Below, piece by piece: positions 11,027-22,180 of a DNA stretch of 64,000 bases. Each line of letters begins with the position of its first letter. Position 1 is the first letter of the stretch. The DNA comes from Botryotinia globosa. Lineage: Eukaryota; Ascomycota; Leotiomycetes; Helotiales; Sclerotiniaceae. Below the pieces are notes generated by a model that did not search any database, was not told where the DNA came from, and saw only the letters and a program-made list of their open reading frames with translations. The stretch covers positions 2,181,501 through 2,245,500 of the forward strand of contig RCSZ01000008.1 in NCBI GenBank assembly GCA_014898425.1, written 5' to 3'. The position numbers and the translations under genes are program-made.

Positions 11027-11815
11027 TGGAAATGAAGATTTCTAGTATTTAGGAAATTGCAAAGTTTTGAGTTCCTGGGGGGGGTTTAGCTAAGCTTGAT
11101 CGATCTCCGAGATAACGCTTTGGTAGTACCCCGGATATTGCCAGGACCGTGAGAGGGGTGGGTGGTTGGGCGGACGGACGGAGTGTGGAAGAGTGGTTGG
11201 AAGGTAATGATTGAGGGTAGAGAAAAGATGGAAAAGATGGAAAAGATAACAAGGACCAAAAAGACGACTGACTACCTAGTATGCGACTTCTTCCAAGGCT
11301 ATCAACATAACATACTGGGTAGGTAATTGCTAGAGATTCTTATTATACGGAGTATATACAAATAGGTACTAGATAAGAACCTACCTCCCTTTTTATTACA
11401 AAGTAATTACTAATACGGAGTCGGTCTGTGTATCAGAGTCTGCGAGGTCTTGCCAGCAGTAAAATGGATCTGCTCTCTACTCAGCCCGAAACATGACCAA
11501 TCAGATAATTATGTAAGCAAGGTAAGTAACGTAAGCAATCTCTATCGCTTATCAACCCCACTAGCTCGAGACTAGGTAAGTAAATCAAATGCGTCATGAC
11601 CCGTTCAATTTTTATTGGAACTAACTGATGAAAGATTCTAGAATAGAATAGGACCGCTACTTTTGTTCGTCAATTCTTGCACATTCACATTCACATTCAC
11701 ATTCACATTCTCATTCTCATTCTCATTCATTGCCATTCTTGTTCTCATACTTCTACACATACACCTTGATATCCATTGGGATTATTCAAATAACAACTAC
11801 CTACCCTCCCTCATT
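11027..11815. other. Divergent promoter region between PP2C and TCF25-like genes
   Basis: A 789-bp spacer. It holds G-rich sequence just upstream of the phosphatase, several TAGGTAAG-like words between 11270 and 11580, two TACGGAGT words (about 11346 and 11412) and, next to the plus-strand gene, the ACATTC repeat listed separately. No coding sequence is seen. Confidence 0.5.
11681..11728 (+). repeat. (ACATTC/TCATTC)n hexamer repeat
   Basis: About eight hexamers, the first four or five ACATTC and the rest TCATTC. They lie about 90 bp upstream of the TCF25-like start codon, so probably within its promoter or 5' UTR. An open frame runs through it (FTFTFTFSFSFS) but the downstream ATG at 11816 is the better start. 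Confidence 0.85.
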
Positions 11816-14091
11816 ATGTCGAGTAGACAATTACGAAAGTTACAACAACAGCGCGAGCTGGAACAACGAGCCAAACTTCAAGCTCAAGAAGGAGCGGCAA
11901 AAGAAGAAGAAGAAGAAGAAGAAGAATCCGATGAAGAGCCGCAGCCTTCACAATCAAAACCCAGCCTGTTTGCGAATTTCGCAGCGTTAGAAGACTTAGA
12001 AGACGATGACGAGTCGAAGGGCGTCGAGGAAGAAGAAGAGTCAGCGGAAGAAGAACTGATCGAACCCACACCAATCGTGACGATGAAGAAACCCAAAAAA
12101 TCAAAGAAAAAGAAGAAGGCAAAAAATGCTGGAAAAGCGAAAGACTCCGCAAAAGCTGCTGAAGCTAAACCGAAGAACGATTTGGATGATATCGATCAAG
12201 CTTTGAAAGAGTTAAATTTGAAGAAACCAAACGCTACGAATATGACGAGTTCAATCGAAGTGGATGAAGAATACGAAAGAGTTTGTTTTCTCTTGGGTAT
12301 CAACACGCAGCATCTTAAGGTTGCAAACGAAATGCGAAGCTTATTTGGACGAGCTGCTACAGAGCAAAATGAAGATCCTGGGGGACCTACTGGCCGTGGA
12401 GCCAGAAGAAGACAACATAATCAAGAAATGGATTTAGAGACAGTCTTGAAGGGACACCATCCACCTGGCAAAGGGCTTCCAGAGCTTACCTTGCGGCGTA
12501 ACCTCTTCATCCAGGGGAAGGATGAGTGGCCAAAATCTAGCTCGGGTGGATTAACGATGGAAGTCGTCGAAAACCAGAAGGTTGCTGACGGCACCATAGA
12601 ATACAGGTTTGTACATGATCAATCATACCAAGCTGTGCAGGATACATTCAATGGTCTGGTTGAAATGGGTGATCCGCAAAATCTTATCAGATTCATAGTG
12701 AGATTTCGTGAGTACAATCTATCTATACTTCACATAACTTTAACTGACCAACAACAGCGTACAACATTTCACTCCTTCTCCAAGTCAGCAAGATTGCAAA
12801 AAATCAAGGGGACCATTCTCTAGCATCGGATCTTGTCGAAAGAGCTCTCTTTACATTTGGCCGCATATCTTTATCGTCCTTTGGTACAAAATTGGCCAAA
12901 GGTAAAGCTCGATTAGATTTTAGTAGACCAGAGAATCGAGAACTTTGGTTGGCTGGGTATCACTACATAAAATCTCTTATCATGAAAGGAACCTATCGAA
13001 CTGCTTTTGAATGGGCAAAATTGCTCTTGAGTTTGGATCCCGAAACTGATCCATATTGCATGAGATGGATGATACACCATCTTGCTTTACGTGCACATGA
13101 GTTTCAGTGGCTTTTGGACTTTGCCGCCAGTCGAAATTTACCCGAGTGGGAAAACACAATAAATTACGCCAAACCATCATTTGCTCTGGCTGCGCAACAA
13201 CTTAAGGACGCGGTGAAATGTAGAAGTCTTCTTTCGGAATCTATGCAACAGGTACCTTGGCTGTTTTGTCAACTATTCCAGGAACTAAGCCTTGACGCAC
13301 CTCCGTCAATTTGGGGAACTCAACCACCAACTGCGTCCGATACTTTCTTCACGAAATTATATGTTCTCCAAACAAAAGATCTTTGGAATACTACCGAGTC
13401 TACTGCATTACTCATGGAAATTGCGCATACAATTGATAAGCCCGGGTTATCAGAAACCCCCCTGCTGTTGGACCCTAGGGAACTAAATCTCGATGTTGTT
13501 AGGTTTGTTTATTTGGAAAATCAACCAGATCTGATGAGTCTCGTCCCATCGAATCTCCTCCACAGAAGCAACAATTCGGATTCAGATCCATTGCCACCTT
13601 ATTCAAATACCATCTCCTACCCATCTCAAAGAAGAACTCTAGGAAATGAGCACGAACCCGTTGAAGATAGATTTAATGATCCGCTCGCGGCTCTGGCACG
13701 ACTGATGCCAGGATTTCCAGGACTAGAAGCATTCCGCGGCCGTAGAGAAAGGGGTGATGAAATCAGCGGTAGCGATGAATTAGAGAATGAAGAAGCAATT
13801 GAACGATTAAGGAATTTGGTAGAAGGATTACCGGAGGGGGGAATGGAGGCAGATGCTGAAGAAGGATCAGAAGAACGACCACGTGGGCCATCACTTTCTG
13901 CGGCTTCAAGAATCTTGCAATATCTTGGCTTTTGGAGAACACCGGAAAATTTCGAAGACCATTTCGAATCTGAGGAGGATGACAATGATTCGATACCTGC
14001 TTTGAATCCCCCGGAGGGAGAAGTTGGGGACCATAGGCAGCCACGTGTCGAAGATGCAGACGACGATGAAGAAACGCCTGGTTTGATTTAG
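11816..14091 (+). CDS. TCF25/Rqc1-family protein (741 aa)
   Basis: Homologue of human TCF25 (Nulp1) and yeast Rqc1, a component of the ribosome-associated quality-control complex that works with the Ltn1 ubiquitin ligase on stalled 60S-nascent-chain complexes; this role is taken from the family. Exons 11816-12707 and 12758-14091; intron 12708-12757 (GTGAGT/CAG, phase 1) is placed so that the joint reads RFRFPYNISLLLQVSKIAKNQGD, a family hallmark. The N-terminus (MSSRQLRKLQQQRELEQ) is basic, followed by long acidic Glu/Asp runs and a Lys-rich block (KKPKKSKKKKKAK). The TCF25 core follows with RLDFSRPENRELWLAGY and AFEWAKLLLSLDPETDP. The C-terminus is acidic. Length fits the fungal family. Confidence 0.92.
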
Positions 14092-14807
14092 ATGTAATTA
14101 TTCATGTCTGTATATTACAGCTAGAAAGCAATTTTGAAGCGAAGAGTATGATCTTCAGCGCAAAACTGATGTATATCACTCGGACCTGTGATATCAGCGC
14201 GCCCAAATATTGTACCTGCATTCACGATTGTATGTTGTAGGTTATGCTGCAAGTGAGAGGCAATTGTGTAATCAATTAGCTTCAACCTAAAGCGGTCTTG
14301 AATAAACCTTCTTGCCAGTTGTCTCTTGTGATACCCGCTCCCAATATTAAATTATCAATATTTCTATTAGGAAAGCGGATTCGACCCCTTGAAAAACATG
14401 CTCACAATATCCCATAACATCTCACACCACCGAAAAAGCAATATCCGTCCGTGATGGAACTCCAATCCATAATCCCCGTGTGTGTGATGACCACTCGACT
14501 CAGCCAGTGAATGAATGATCTGTTCTGAGCAAGTTTCATCCTTGTTTGGCGCCAGGCAGGGTCCATCGGCTTTATGATTTCTAAGCGACCGCATTGCGTT
14601 ATCAGTGCAGGTGCCCCTCTCAGCCTTTCCGCAGCTTCGAAAGTGTTATAAGGATCTGTCGTCGCATCCTCTTTCTCTTGTTACTCTCGATACAATAATA
14701 ATACATTTGATTTCCTACTTTACTACATTGCATACCCAGGTCTAAGAATTAAGATTCATTCTTCAATAAATCCCTCGGAAATACGATAAGAACAGCAATA
14801 AGTCACA
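14092..14807. other. Intergenic, no gene seen
   Basis: The 716 bp between the TCF25-like gene and the copper chaperone. The distal half (from about 14680) is CT- and AT-rich, as expected for a fungal promoter and 5' UTR. No RNA gene or conserved frame was found. Confidence 0.5.
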
Positions 14808-15257
14808 ATGGCAGACACCGGAGTAAACACACCAGCTCCTTTGATCGCAGAGGAGGGCGAACACACATACAAGTTCAACATTTCGATGAGCTGTGGAGGA
14901 TGCTCTGGGGCTGTTGATAGAGTTTTAAAGAAATTGGATGGTGAGTTGGTTTTGTTTTCTTGGTCTTTTATACCCTACTCTTCTCCCTCGCGCATGGAAT
15001 CTATGAGCTTTGCGCAGCTTGGTGTCGCATATCGATCAACCACCTTGATTGTAATCTTAGCATGGAGAAGATCACTAACTGAGAGAATAGGTGTCCGCGC
15101 ATACGAAGTCAATCTCGAAGGTCAAACCGCAACGGTCATCGGAAAGCCGGAATTGGAATTCGATACCGTGTTGGAGAAGATCGCAAAGACGGGAAAGAAG
15201 ATTAATTCGGCGGAGGCGGATGGTGTCAGCAAGGATGTTGCTGTTAAGACTGAATAG
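14808..15257 (+). CDS. atx1: Atx1-type cytosolic copper chaperone (99 aa)
   Basis: Small HMA-fold metallochaperone that carries Cu(I) in the cytosol to the secretory-pathway copper ATPase (Ccc2 type), and so supports copper loading of secreted oxidases. Exons 14808-14940 and 15091-15257; the 150-nt intron (GTGAGT/TAG, phase 1) is the longest confirmed in this window. The copper site MSCGGC (residues 27-32, Cys29 and Cys32) lies in the first beta-alpha loop (FNISMSCGGCSGAVDRVL). The second exon gives the typical beta strands YEVNLEGQTATVIG and the Lys-rich end of the fold (KIAKTGKK). The frame stays open for much of the intron but would insert about 50 unrelated residues in the middle of the domain, so splicing is required. 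Confidence 0.94.
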   Translation: MADTGVNTPAPLIAEEGEHTYKFNISMSCGGCSGAVDRVLKKLDGELVLFSWSFIPYSSPSRMESMSFAQLGVAYRSTTLIVILAWRRSLTERIGVRAYEVNLEGQTATVIGKPELEFDTVLEKIAKTGKKINSAEADGVSKDVAVKTE

Positions 15258-18200
15258 GGGTTTAAACAGAGGGGGAGAAGAGTAGATTCGTGAGGGCTTG
15301 ATGCGTAGATGATGGCGGATGATAGGCTCGCATACATATGTGGTAGAAAGACTGGTGGATTGAGATGCAGACTGTGCAGGTTTCTAATAGATGTGGAGGA
15401 TCAATACGAAATTATGACCTATATTTGATTTATTCTGGTGATGATGCTTGGTATGGTGTACTAGGCTCTACTTTGAATATCCTATAAGTCTGATTTGTGT
15501 GCTGTGTCAAGACTGGATTGAGACGGGAAAGAATTGCGTTGATGAGTGGATGTCTGGTAGTACCAGCGCAGCGACTCTATGCTTTCTTCAAATAAGACAA
15601 TCCATCCGCAACATGGCTATGAATAATGGACCACAACCAGCATTCACCGCGGATACAGATATGATCACGCAATTTTCACGAACGGGAGAAGTATATAAAA
15701 TCTTGCTCAGGGAAAGCAGAAGCTTCTTTAACATCTGTCTGGGCACCTACTGGATGATCCCGGAATAGGGAATAATCAATCATCTTGTAGCTTTTATTTC
15801 TACGAGTAATGGGTAGTGCATTGCGTGATTCTGCGGCCTTTGTGCTCTCCCCTGAGTGTTGCTTTTGTCGTTGAGTTGTGTTTTTACAGTCATCTAATGT
15901 AACTAGGAATTTACGTTTATGAATGTCATCTTTTCCTAGTCTCATCACGCAATCGATCAAGTAGATGTATATGAGATTACGGAAACGAGTGCTTACGTAC
16001 CTTGCGTCTGGATTTGGATGTTGCAAAGCGAACTTTGTCCTTGGCATGAAAATATGTAGTTTGGAGTGGTTCTTGCGGTTTGTGCGTGGATGCATGTTTG
16101 GAGAGGTCTTTTATGTGAATGGTTTGGGGATTCGTGGGGTTGGATTGTGGTGCGGTGGGGTGGGTACGGTGAAGGGCAAGGAAAAAGGGGGGCGAGGGTT
16201 CATATTCACGAGAGTAAATGGAACAGCATACAACGTATCATGTTCTTTTTGGGGATAGCTAGAATCGCGGATCGTGAATATCTATGGATTCTCTTGATAG
16301 TCAAGGTCAACGATCTATCTAGATTTCGGAGTGAATACACGATCTTCAAAAATCTTTTCCACATTCTTTGATGATTCACATAGCGAAATGTCAATGTGTG
16401 TTTGATATTTTCTTTGCTTGCTTCCCTGTGGATGGAAATCACCGAGAATAAGAAAAGTATGAGGAGAGGGAATTCCCTGTGCAACCTCAAGAGCTCAAGA
16501 GAGAGCAAAGCTTTTATATATATATCCCGGGCCTACGAGCAATGAGAGTTCCATGCTTGTTGGACTGTGGATTGGAGAGTCTTTCGATGGTGCGTTGGGC
16601 GGGTGTTGTGAAGCTGGTCTTCTGGGCCTGAGAATCTTGTGCGGGAGAGTGGTGTAGGAAAGTGATTTGGGGGTGATTTGGGCTGGATGGGGAGGTTTGG
16701 CTGTTGTTGTGTCTTGATTGAATTTGGATGTATTGTTGTTACTTTCCTTTTTTACTTCTTATTGTTCTTTTCATTGTTCTCTCAAACCCAAACTAGCGAT
16801 ATCGCATTATATAAATAAATCAAACTAGATACATAAAAGCAGTAGTCGAGAAGACACATATTCTACGCTGAATATGTGCTGCAAATCAAGGAACATGTGG
16901 TCATAGAAGTTTTCTTGCTGTTCCAGTTATGGTCTAGAAAAGATATCATGAGAAGTTGCTTTATACCCGTGTATGTATATCTAATATCCCATGCGGGGAA
17001 GGGACGGTGGACCGAATATGAACTTATCTGGCTACTTTTCGAATAGTGAATGATCTTCTGCTATTAATAGACTACTGCCTCACCATTCATACTCGGTGAT
17101 AGAAAACCGGGCGACTAGCATACGCATCTTCTTCGGAAGTATGTTATTTACACCCTACTCAATATCTTCCAAGTACTCAGTACCACCTATATAAGAGACA
17201 TTAAAAGAGATCTTCGACTCCTCTCCACCCACTCAATGATTAATGGATACAGTCAGTGACTCGAATGCTCCTGTGCGGAGGATTGAAAATTGCTTGAGGA
17301 TTGTTGGGGGGTGGGATGGTGGGTTATTATGTTATGTTTTGTGGAGTGGGTTTTGATCTGGAGGAGGGGAGATTTTGATGGTGGTGTTGTTGGTGTTGTT
17401 GTTGTTGTTGTTGTTGTTGTTTTTGTTGTTGTTGCTCTTCTCTAACGGAGTTTTGAGAACTGGATGTTTTTGTTGTTGAGGGAAATGATCATGTTTTACC
17501 ACTTTCGTTGTTATTCTATTTCGAACAAATGTTGATACAGCTACTCATCACTCCATCTCATAAAATCTGACAGACGGGTAGTAGATAACTAAGTATAGAG
17601 ATAGTAAGGTATGCCAGATCCCTCTATCCTATCATATACGTGATTTGGGTGCATACGAATCCATGAGCTTTTTTCTTGGGCCTCTTCTCATACTAGATTA
17701 TGGGGTTTTGATGGAAGTTTAAGCAAGTCTTTTTGTACTTACATGTCGAGTAATTTCTGGTGAGATGTAGAGTTTGTATTGTTCGAAGCGGCTGTCGCTC
17801 ATGTGGAAGAGAGGGGGGTTGGAGTGGGGAGATATTTGATATCGCTACATATCGCTTTAAGATCTTACTTTATTTGGTGGTATATAAGTCTCTCTCAAGT
17901 TGATTCCGAAATTGTTAAGTCTATCAGAACCTTCCCAACCACTGTGAAAGGGATTCCGCTCCGCTGCGCCTTTCGTAAGCATACTTGTCTTTCGACATTG
18001 GCGACTGTATTTTTATTTTTTGGGCTTGACCTGCTAGACCTGCTAGACCTGCTGGGTTTGTTTGCTATGAGCAGTGAATTTCATTCAGTTCACAGTTGGG
18101 GCAAATAAATCTGCCCGTTGTCGCGAAGCGTTTTTGCCCCTGTCTTTGTCAATCTTTGTCAATATTTGTCATTCATTGGTATACATTATTACTTGAACTT

Positions 18201-19196
18201 TCACAACTAGCAAAATGACGCAAATTTAGAGATTTCTTCCTATTCAACTTATTTATCTCTAGTCGATTTTTTCTTTTCATGTACGGCCCATGGCTCATGA
18301 ACTCGCCAGTGTGGTGTTTGTTTGCTGTGTGCTTATTTTCTCTCGTTACAAGTCCGGAAGGGTTTTATATTCGCTTCTTGGATTTATTTGAGTGGATTTT
18401 GAGCGGATTCGGCTTTTTTGCATACCGATTTGCTTAACAATGAAGAGTTTATGCCCCGTGATAATTGTATTTTGTGAAGATCCCGCCAGTTCTCACAGTC
18501 TGAGTACTTAAACAGCCGGATTGAGAGACTGAAGATTACAAAACAAATCTTTTCCCTTTGCGATAATCACGAGTATGAGAAGAAGTCTCCCATTTCTTCG
18601 AATTGATCTTGCGATTCATACGGAAAGAGGCTTTTGGGAACTATCCCCTGTTTATTAGACGAGTTATGCTGCATTCCCATAGTCAGATTCATTATCCCTA
18701 AACATCGTCGTATGATCTTCGTTGTCGTTCTTTTCGCCTATCGGTCATTTCGGTCCCGACATAAATAAATAAAGAATACAGGATCTATGATCTACCATTG
18801 TGAGTTCGCTCTTTCCCCTCCCGTCGGCGGATGCGTGAATCTGTGCTACTGTGTTGGTGTATCCCATGTACAAATTTCTCCAATTTGGTATTTGATCCTC
18901 GGTTCTATACGTTTTGCTTGGGCTTCAATGGATCTGAGTGCATCTGTGATTACAGCATCGTTGTATGCCGCAGTCCGATCTTGCTCCAAAAAGTGGCTAT
19001 CCATCCGTATTGTCCTTGGCGTTCTCCCTTCGATGCAGTCTGACTTGCTATCTTACACTATGTCTTTCAGCGTTGAGATCTTGAACTAAACCCCGGTAAT
19101 ATCGCCTTCTATAATTCCCCTTTCCAGCACCATCTTCTCACCATGTAGACCTCAACACCACAACCAAATATAATTCCTCAGAATTACATGTCTGTC
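15258..19196. other. 3.9-kb gene-poor region
   Basis: No protein gene can be supported. On the minus strand a TATA-like stretch at about 16511-16524 is followed by several short frames. One near 16020-16110 starts MHPRTNRKNHSK and ends at a strong donor-like GTACGTAAG, which could be a small gene or a non-coding transcript. G-rich plus-strand sequence at 16060-16200 and 16560-16720, and a TTG repeat at 17384-17434, are the other visible features. The size resembles the long upstream regions of fungal regulatory genes, but no such gene lies next to it. Confidence 0.45.
17384..17434 (+). repeat. (TTG)n microsatellite
   Basis: About 16 near-perfect TTG triplets with a few interruptions (GGTG, a short T run). 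It lies in non-coding sequence and no frame through it looks real. Confidence 0.85.
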
Positions 19197-19315
19197 ACAT
19201 ACGACCATAGACTGAAGAGAATTGGGCATCCCGTCCGCTCTGCCATACACAAGCTTCAGATCGGTGGATTAGTAGTTGGGTGGGTGACCACCAGCGAATC
19301 CCCACTGTTGTATGT
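19197..19315 (+). rRNA. 5S ribosomal RNA
   Basis: A 119-nt dispersed 5S rRNA gene transcribed by RNA polymerase III. The ends pair as helix I (ACATACGAC with GTTGTATGT). The 3' half contains the near-invariant GTAGTTGGGTGGGTGACC (box C, within 19266-19292). An A-box-like internal element lies at about 19242-19254. The helix II/III segment differs from the common filamentous-ascomycete sequence, but CTGAAG (19212-19217) still pairs with CTTCAG (19254-19259), so the variant looks functional rather than decayed. It stands alone, as 5S genes do in Neurospora and relatives. Confidence 0.93.
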
Positions 19316-19323
19316 TTTTTTTT
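19315..19323 (+). terminator. Pol III oligo-T terminator of 5S rRNA
   Basis: A run of nine T residues starting at the last base of the 5S gene, the usual RNA polymerase III stop signal. It supports the gene being functional. Confidence 0.88.
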
Positions 19324-20740
19324 GGAAAGTTTTTGTAGGAGGGCGACGGCATCGTTCTCGCTACCTACTGTCGCTTTCAGGTGGAGATTGGAAGAGGTAT
19401 AGGAGAGAAGATAATTTTCAAGAGCTGCTTTTTTGTACACTTGGTATATGTCACCTTGTTTGTTTTGCAATGCCTGAAGTGGTTACTAAAGTCGGCGGCT
19501 TTGAATGAAGATAGGTGTGCAAACCGGCTTCGGCCACACTGCAAGATCATGGGCTACGATGAAGTTTATATATTCGCCATTTTCTGCTTCTATTGGCAAT
19601 GTAGAAACGATGAATCAAAGACCAATGTGTCGCGTGAGAGACAGTTATTTTGGACATAATTTACTAATGATTTTACACGACTGAGGGGGCTCAATTACTG
19701 TGTGGGCGGCTAAACAAAAAGATATTCAAGACTTATCGAATTGTTACATTGGTCGGACAATAATATCCTGATGATCCAGACTGGTATTCGGATTATGATC
19801 TCGGATCAGTTCGGTCGGAGCTCATGTGGATGGTTCTCCTTCCGAAACTTCGACATGAATGTTGGCTCGTATATTCTTCTCAAATGCCCACTGCATGCTT
19901 GACTTTGACTTCATCAGGCTAGCTTCGACGCCCGCAACGATCATTAATCGGCAGATGAAACAATTGGATAATTCAAAATAGAACAAATGGACGTAGATTG
20001 AACCAAGAGAAGATGAACAGAAGCATGAAGAACGAGGGACTTGATTGGACTTGATTGAACTTCACACTGGACTGGACGCATGTGCCCGAACAATATGGCA
20101 TGGCAAAATCCCTGGCCATTTGGCTTCAAAGCTATTCATTCTACTTCATGAATCATGAGTTCAAGCTGCGGACAAATTCTTCGTGGCAGGATTCAAGGAT
20201 GCTCGAAAATCAAGCCTTGTGAATAGGTTACCCAACAGAACATTACCTCCCTCGGGCTTTCTAGAGGCCATGATAACAGTGAATAGCGGGCCCTCACTTG
20301 GTAGACTCCTCCATTGTTGCAATATCGTACACTAATGATGGGCAAAGGGTCCTCAAGCTGCTATAACAGGCAAGATGCTCACTCCAGTACGGACGGTAAT
20401 TCATACACATGTTGGCCATGTTGGCCATGTTGGCCATGTTGGCCATGTTCGCCACGAACCCTTAAAATCGTTAACCCTTCTCGAGGCCGTTAATTAATGA
20501 ATACCTAGCGCGCGCTTGCACCAAAATCGTTCCTTTAGCACCGGATATAACGGCAACGATCCACTTCCGAGCCTCGGTAGTTTCCCCGCAAAACTTACCC
20601 CAGAAATGAACGTGATAAGGCTCACTAATCACCTCCATTTCTCATTTATAAATCTATATAACAACTTCGTAGCTCTTTTCTTGTACGATTGAAAATACAG
20701 TAATCATTGTCACTTGTTTTGAATCAACTTCAATCTCAAA
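19316..20740. other. Intergenic, promoter of the thiolase gene at right end
   Basis: No gene recognised. It holds a short 9-bp tandem repeat (20408-20452). A TATA-like TATAAAT at 20647-20653 lies 88 bp before the thiolase start codon, followed by a CT- and A-rich leader. Open frames at 19381-19659 lack any recognisable motif. Confidence 0.5.
20408..20452 (+). repeat. 9-bp minisatellite (CATGTTGGC)x5
   Basis: Five tandem copies of CATGTTGGC; the last copy has one change (TTCGC). It sits about 290 bp upstream of the thiolase start codon, in non-coding DNA. Confidence 0.9.
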
Positions 20741-22180
20741 ATGGTTATCAAGCGCAACGAACCATGTTACGTCCTAGGCGTCGGCATGACCAAATTCATC
20801 AAGCCAAGGGGTAAAGTCGATTACACCGAACTTGGTTTCGAAGCTGGTATCAAGGCTATGCTTGATGCACAAATCAATTACGACGATGTCGACCAAGGAG
20901 TAGCGTGTTATTGCTATGGAGATTCGACCTGCGGACAACGTGTCTTTTATCAATTCGGAATGACCCAGATTCCCATCTACAACGTGAACAACAATTGTTC
21001 AACAGGCTCAACAGGATTGGCTTTGGCAAGAAATGTCATTAGTCATGGAGGTGCGGATTGTATATTGGTCGTTGGATTCGAAAAGATGAATCCGGGTTCG
21101 CTGCAGAGTTTCTGGAATGATCGCAGTAATCCGACTGGTACGTCGGGTGAAATGATGCGTGCCACTAGAGGCGTTACGAATGCGCCCGGGGCTGCGCAAA
21201 TGTTTGGTAATGCAGGTCGGGAGTATATGGAAAAGTATGTTCATCTCCACTCAATTTTCAATCTCGTAGCAAATAACTAACTCTTTGTCGCAAATAGATA
21301 TGGTGCCAAAAATGAAGATTTCGCAGAAATTGCGAGAGTGAATCACGAACATTCGCAACGAAACCCATACTCTCAATTCCAAGATGTATATACTCTAGAG
21401 CAAGTCATGAAGGCTCCTATGATCCATGAGCCGCTCACAAAATTGCAATGCTGTCCTACATCAGATGGAGGGGCCGCAGCTGTTCTAGTTTCACAAGATT
21501 TCCTTGATGCCCGCCCACACCTCAAAGAACAAGCAGTATTGATTGCAGGTCAATGCATGGCTACTGATGCGCCATCGTTATTTTCCAAATCTGCGATTGA
21601 CTTGATGGGTTTTGAGATGACAAAATTCGCAGCAAAGACTGCTATGGAGGAAGCAAAGGTCACACCTGCAGACATCAAAGTCTGCGAGTTGCATGATTGT
21701 TTCTCGGCCAATGAGATGATTGTTATCGACTCCTTGGGTCTTTCTCTACCAGGAAAGGCACACGAGATGGTAAGAGCGGGTGATATCACATATGGCGGCA
21801 AGATGGTGATCAATCCCTCCGGGGGATTGATCTCAAAGGGTCATCCACTCGGAGCCTCAGGAATCGCACAGTGCGCTGAGCTCGTCTGGCATCTTCGTGG
21901 ATGGGCAAACAACCGATTGGTTAATGACACAAGATTCGCTTTACAACACAATCTTGGGTTAGGTGGTGCTGTTGTGGTGACTGTTTACAAGCGTGCCGAT
22001 GGGAAAACAAATGCTCCTGTTGATTCCGCTGAAGTTGGAAAGAAGAATAAGTTGGGGTACAATCCAGCTGTCGAGGCAAAAGGATTCACAGAGCAGCAAG
22101 CTACCAGTGTGAGGAGTAAGACGAAGACTAGTGCTTGGGCTTTGGGTGATGTGGAGAAGAAGGTTGAAGCGAGGTTTTGA
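20741..22180 (+). CDS. SCP2/SCPx-type thiolase (458 aa)
   Basis: Thiolase of the sterol-carrier-protein-X type, which cleaves 3-oxoacyl-CoA in peroxisomal beta-oxidation; here without a fused SCP2 lipid-transfer domain. Exons 20741-21234 and 21298-22180; intron 21235-21297 (GTATGT/TAG, phase 2). Nucleophile Cys86 lies in NVNNNCSTGS. Further active-site motifs are ELHDCFSANE and GGLISKGHPLGASG. The C-terminal 60 residues (ADGKTNAPVDSAEVGKKNKLGYNP and on) are Lys-rich and typical of fungal members. The protein ends in EARF; -ARF is at best a weak type-1 peroxisomal signal, so localisation is inferred from the family. The promoter has a TATA-like box at 20647. Confidence 0.93.

Noticed and set aside
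11340..11425. Two TACGGAGT words as possible ends of a miniature transposon
   Set aside because: They are in direct rather than inverted orientation and no target duplication is seen.
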